A DNA stretch of 64,000 nt from Apophysomyces variabilis (taxonomy: Eukaryota > Mucoromycota > Mucoromycetes > Mucorales > Mucoraceae): positions 2,496,631-2,560,630 of the forward strand of contig MZZL01000408.1 of the NCBI GenBank assembly GCA_002749535.1, read 5' to 3'. The notes beneath the pieces were generated by a model. It was given only the letters and a program-made list of their open reading frames with translations. It was not told where the DNA came from and did no database searches. Positions 59,567 to 64,000 of this stretch are shown one piece after another. Positions within the stretch are counted from its first letter, which is position 1, and the number at the start of each line of letters is the position of its first letter. The translations under genes and the position numbers were made by a program.

Positions 59567-60355
59567 GGTATACAACAATAATGTGATATATAGAGCGATA
59601 GAAAGATAGAGAAAGGGGGGCAAACGGAAGGGTTTAAATGTGTTTTGGTATTATCTATCAGTTGGATCTAGAGAAGAAAAGACAGACAAAGAGAGAGAGA
59701 ATATATCAAAGAGAAAAATGGAAAGAAAGAGAGAATGAAAAATTTGTTAGTGCATCGTCACGAAATAAAGAGGTTTATTATGAAGGTGATGCCAAAAAAA
59801 GGTTTTTTTTATCACTCGTCATCTCTATGATACACACGTGAAAAAATAGAAGGAAGCTGAAAGACCGCGTATCATAGTGCCGCACTTTCATGTGATGTTC
59901 ACCAAAATAGCAAAGCCGCTGTTGAAAATGAAGTGCCTGGTCTGTGCGGAGATGACCGAACTTGGTTCTACTCCACGTGTATTAGAGCTTCCTTCTTTCT
60001 CCCCAGCAATTGGGTGGCAATATGAATATTATATATCGTGCCATTCATTTTACTCGTATTAAAATTTACTACGTATTTGCTCTTTACAAATCACAAATGC
60101 TTAAAAATATTCCTAAACTCATTTCATTCCCTCAACCTTTTAGTTCCATTCATCTCCCATTTGGTCATGGAGTGTTGACGTTCGATGTCAACTAACAACC
60201 GTGAACTAAAAATGTGGTGTACACACGTGTCGGCAGACAAAATTATCATAATTTGCAGGAACAGCTCGTGTTGTCTTGCAGCAATACAGACACAAACATC
60301 TGAATTAGAGTTAATAGACCCACAACTACAGTATGATACAAAGTTTTATTCTGTT
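59567..60355. promoter_or_regulatory. Upstream region of the MIT-domain gene
   Basis: Contains a purine-rich stretch near 59665-59740 and otherwise AT-rich sequence. No gene is recognised. It should include the MIT-domain gene promoter and the 3' end of the Sec39 gene. Confidence 0.45.
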
Positions 60356-63300
60356 TTACTGGAATAGCCATCCACCAACCATATCACGCAACTGATCCCG
60401 CTTCCTCCTGCCTCCAGTTCGGTCACTTCCCCCTGTTACCGTCTCGTTGCTGCTTGCAGGAGCTCCTAGTAGATCTCCTAGAAGCCATTGATGCTTCTTT
60501 GCGCTTTGTAACAATCCTTGCCACCCTGATGTGCTCTGCTCTTCAACGGATTGTGGACTTAATAAATCAAGCGGTATATCTTTTGGTCGCTTCTCATCAA
60601 TTTTACGCCAGACAGCCAGTACATCATGGATATGCTCCGGAGGAGTCAAAACCAAGGCCATTGCGAGAATATCCTGCCTTCGGTTAAGATCCTCATAAGC
60701 ATCCAATCTTCCGAGATTAAAGCAGATCTGCCATGCTGCGTGATTAATCTCATCCTCATTTTTGCTTGACTGACTTTGTGCCTTGTCTACTGTTACTCGA
60801 CATAATCTGTAGGACAGTTCATATTCTTCATCTACCAATGCCGCACTGGCAAGCATGGCTAACACCTTGACTTCCGCCAGCAAGTCATCCTGATACCCAA
60901 GTTTGCGCGCCAGGGACAAGACGTCTTCGTGCTTTCGATATATGCCACGATGTGTGTTAATCAATTTCGATATCAAATCAAGTCTATTATTCGATTGCCG
61001 CACTTGGATAGGCATCAAAGCGACTCCTGGTCTATCCAATGTTTGGTAGGTCCACGTCAATTCGTGCGTAGCTTCAATCAGGTCGATTTCTTTTCTGGTT
61101 TCAGGCATGGCTGGCAGAACTTTCAGACTAGCAGGCATTATAAGCTCCGTATAACAGCGTAGTATATAGGACTTACCACTCTAGCGCCTGCTTCATGTTA
61201 CCAGCGTGCATATTGCCTGTAGTTGCATTATCGAAAAACTCATGTTCGGCATCAATTACTATATCTCGGATCTTGTTCGCATCCAGAACCCTAGTGGTTT
61301 CGGCACCCATTAAAAGTTCTTTGGCAAGTCGGAAGCCTAATCACATCTTTGAGATTTGTGTGCTCAACCATAATATACTTACGCCCACAGCGTAGCAAAG
61401 AACTATAAAATATCTCCATTATCTCGGTTGGCTTTACCAAACCAAAAATACCGGTTCCACCTCCTTGAAGGCGAAGCATATCGTCTAACAATTCTCGCCA
61501 ATCGTTATCATGATCAAATTGTGCGCCACCAGACTCCACACCTCCAGCCGCCTGAGATGCCATGCGAATGCAAAGTTGACGTTGTGATTCAACGGGCTGC
61601 TTTGAAAGATACCAGCGTAGAGGCACAGCAGCATGGTAACGCGAGAGCACCTCCGCAGACCCTAGCTGTACTTGTAGAGTATCCATCATTTTTGTCAAGC
61701 AGTACGGCCCAGTACGCTGCAATGCCTCGAATAAACGCGTTGCTGAACCGACGAAAGGTAAAAGCGAATCCATATTAATCACCTCTTCAGTCTCATCCAA
61801 ATTGTCAAAGATAGGTAAACACTCGAATATACGGACTAAATATTCTAACTCTCGCTCTGTTGAATAGGAAACGGCAAGGGCAAGTCTGGAAAGATCTAGA
61901 TCGTCCTTGATAATGCGTTCCTCTAATGGTATAGTTGGCTTCGATTGCTCAAAAACCGCACAGCACCAGTCTATATGATCTATAGATACTTCCATCAACC
62001 AGCGATACAACATAAACTCCACTCCTTCTTCAGAAGGTTCTTTTCGCCGTTTACGGCACATCTCTAACCACGGAAGCACAAGACTGAAAATATCGTTGAC
62101 AATGCGATTTGCATCCGTGTCCACTAACAGTCCTTTCATGATATCATATGGCGACATTTCCTTGAACTTTTCTAGATTGACAAACTGGTCCTGTCCTGCA
62201 GAAGTATATACGTATTTGCACAGCCATTCGTAATCCGAAATCTTGTCTTTCACGTTGCTTACACCCATCGCTTGTGCATATCGAATCATCTCGAGTGCAT
62301 GACTACTTAATCCGATGCTGTCCATGGCATGTGCACGTTCCAAGTACCAGTCTGCGATCACCTCGGCTGATGTTGGATACTCAGTACATTGAACGCTCTG
62401 CTCTAAGCTAGTCAGATAAGATTCATGCGCCGGCACTGGAAACTCAATCTGACGGCGAATAGAAGGCTTTTCCACAGGGTCTATCTCTGTCCTCCATGGT
62501 TCTTCGAGCCATCGGTCTTCTCTATCAAGCGTGACATGAGGTAAATCGAAACTGCTTGCAGCTGCTGTTTCAGGTATCTGGGATAATATAAACAATCGTT
62601 GAGACAGAACTTCTTGTCCATGGTGCATAAATATAGCGTCTAAAGCGACGTGATTTTCTGATCTGGCAAATTCAATGGCCTGTGGTATCAGATTGCAGTC
62701 TCTGAATTGGCCATAGGCTTCGCCAAAAGGTTTAGTTTTCGGAATACTGGGCCAGATTTTTACAAACGTAGCTAGGCGATCAAGATACTGCAGGAAATAG
62801 AGACGTATGCGCAACCACATTTTTTCTTCTTCGCTTTCAATCGTTATCTCTTCATTGCACAGTCGTTCCAAAATGGCGTTGGTCTTCGATTCCGTACGAG
62901 TTTGCCCCAAATGCAATATCTGCTTCTGTAACTGCCATTGATCGACGAGTACTTCAAGGCATTCCGTGACTACCCACGCATCGTCTTTTATAAGTGAAAG
63001 AAGGTTAACTTCGTCTTGCGTTAGGGCCGGCCCGTGTTGTTCACAATGTTTCTTCCATTGGGCTTTATAAGTGATGTCCGCATCCAGCTGCAGCTCTTTG
63101 CCAAGATCAAGCGCAGCCTGATAATTTCCTTGTCTCAAATGGAAGACGTAATCTCGTGGGGTCGGCTGATCCATCTGCGTGCTGGAAATAAAGAGAGAGC
63201 TCACTCTCTGTGTCTTGAACACGTAGCAGTATCCAAGGTGTCTGACTTTATATTCAAGCAGCTCACGGCGGCTCGCCAAATTGAGCAAGGCGCTGATGGG

Positions 63301-63498
63301 GAACAATGAGTCCGTTGACTTAAATAGATTGTTGAACATTACTTTGCGCCCATTCCATAATATCTCGCGTTGGTGGCATAGGATAGATTTGAACTGCTGA
63401 AATTCTACTTTCTATCAGTGAGGTAATAAACTATGTGTAATAGTTTCAAAGGGGTGCTACCTTAGCTTTGATTTCAGAATGTGTTTTTCTTCATACAT
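60356..63498 (-). CDS. Sec39-domain protein (NBAS/DSL1 tethering complex)
   Basis: Five exons (63461-63498, 63343-63396, 61383-63292, 61177-61336, 60356-61127) join in phase into 977 residues. The start chosen is MYEEKHILKSKLSSSN; the next exon gives YATNARYYGMGA and leads into LLNLASRRELLEYKVRHLGY. The long exon holds the Sec39 signature PRDYVFHLRQGNYQAALDLG followed by helical repeats. The C-terminal exons have RFRLAKELLMGAETTRVLDA, HEFFDNATTGNMHAGNMKQA and AEVKVLAMLASAALVDEEYE. Sec39/NBAS proteins form the Dsl1/NRZ complex at the ER, which tethers COPI vesicles arriving from the Golgi. It lacks the large N-terminal beta-propeller of animal NBAS within this window; further 5' exons cannot be ruled out. 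Confidence 0.85.
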
Positions 63499-64000
63499 CG
63501 TCCATTGGCGCAAAGGCGATGTCGTATTTCATCTCCTGTGTATATTTACCGTAGTAAAATCATTGACTTATGCAGACCTTGTTTTTATGTCTTGGCTGTA
63601 CAGCGTTGTCATTAACTAGACATCGATCAGTAATCCAACTATATTGGACGGAAGGGGGCAGCTTATATTTCAGTATTTGACTCGGTTCTCCACAAACGTC
63701 TTGGTATAAACTTCAGTTGATATTATAGACAGGATGACTCATGCTCCATATTTATGCTGTAGTCTACAAGACCTCTGATTGAAGCATTTTTAGATGACTA
63801 GCTTGTTGAATAGAAGGGATGATGCTTCGCATATAAGCCTCTCTGTTCTTGGTTAAATCCGTACATCATTCCCGTTTGCCCTATTACTTTGAATTTGTTG
63901 GTTCTCTCGGGAAAACGAGTGAAATGCAGGCTATTTTCTGCCATAACATATTGCATTATTCAGTCACAATTGTATTCAATCAAAAAAGTAATGAACTATA
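63499..64000. other. Right edge, no gene recognised
   Basis: AT-rich sequence upstream of the Sec39 gene. It should carry its promoter, or an additional 5' exon. No other gene is seen. Confidence 0.4.

Overview
The window is nuclear DNA of a filamentous fungus, most likely an early-diverging one (Mucoromycota-like). Genes are compact and interrupted by many short GT-AG introns of about 40-110 bases with recognisable branch sites. The gene set is fungal (Kex2 protease, HIR3, fungal-specific transcription factor), but it also keeps genes lost from many yeasts (LAMTOR4, a Bin3/MEPCE-type RNA capping enzyme, NBAS/Sec39). The phylum assignment is an inference from gene content and protein similarity, not proven here. 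I see no prokaryotic features, CRISPR, tRNA or rRNA genes, and no intact transposon.

Layout. 0.3-8.7 kb: KEX2 (minus), a nuclear FKBP-type prolyl isomerase (plus), a weakly supported spliced minus-strand gene, and a small secreted cysteine-rich peptide carrying a Lys-Arg Kex2 site. 9.2-14.5 kb: the U5 snRNP protein DIM1/DIB1 (plus) with a 3-base microexon and a GC-AG intron, a hypothetical protein, and a large protein fusing a degenerate Ras-like GTPase domain to a complete RasGEF module (both minus). 14.5-18.9 kb is gene-poor. 18.9-28.1 kb: Bin3-type RNA methyltransferase (plus), a Ragulator LAMTOR4 gene that only appears after splicing (minus), and a very long, intron-rich HIR3/CABIN1 gene (plus). 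28.2-34.2 kb: a possible small cysteine-containing protein (minus), an NIF/FCP1-type phosphatase-like protein (plus), Golgi GDPase GDA1 (plus) and a cis-prenyltransferase of dolichol synthesis (minus). 34.7-40.8 kb: a bZIP-like/fungal-MHR transcription factor and an OXR1-type TLDc protein (both minus), separated by 2.4 kb without a recognisable gene. 40.8-44.7 kb is gene-poor. 44.7-53.4 kb: valyl-tRNA synthetase (minus) head-to-head with the tRNA-modification cofactor WDR6/RTT10 (plus), then mitochondrial ribosomal protein bL36m (minus) nearly touching a tiny divergent gene. 53.7-63.5 kb: mitochondrial ETF-ubiquinone oxidoreductase (minus), a probable decayed gene (plus), an MIT-domain protein (minus) and an NBAS/Sec39 tethering-complex subunit (minus).

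The genes are mainly housekeeping and do not form a cluster with one function. Several are linked by pathway: Kex2 could process the secreted peptide; GDA1 and the cis-prenyltransferase both serve ER/Golgi glycosylation; VAS1 and WDR6 share a 174-base intergenic promoter and both act on tRNA; Sec39 and the MIT-domain protein concern membrane traffic. I did not find a convincing new multi-gene system. The most noteworthy items are the DIM1 microexon, the Ras-like/RasGEF fusion with lost switch II residues, and several small spliced genes that simple ORF calling misses. All exon boundaries are read by eye from splice signals and homology; none is confirmed by transcripts.
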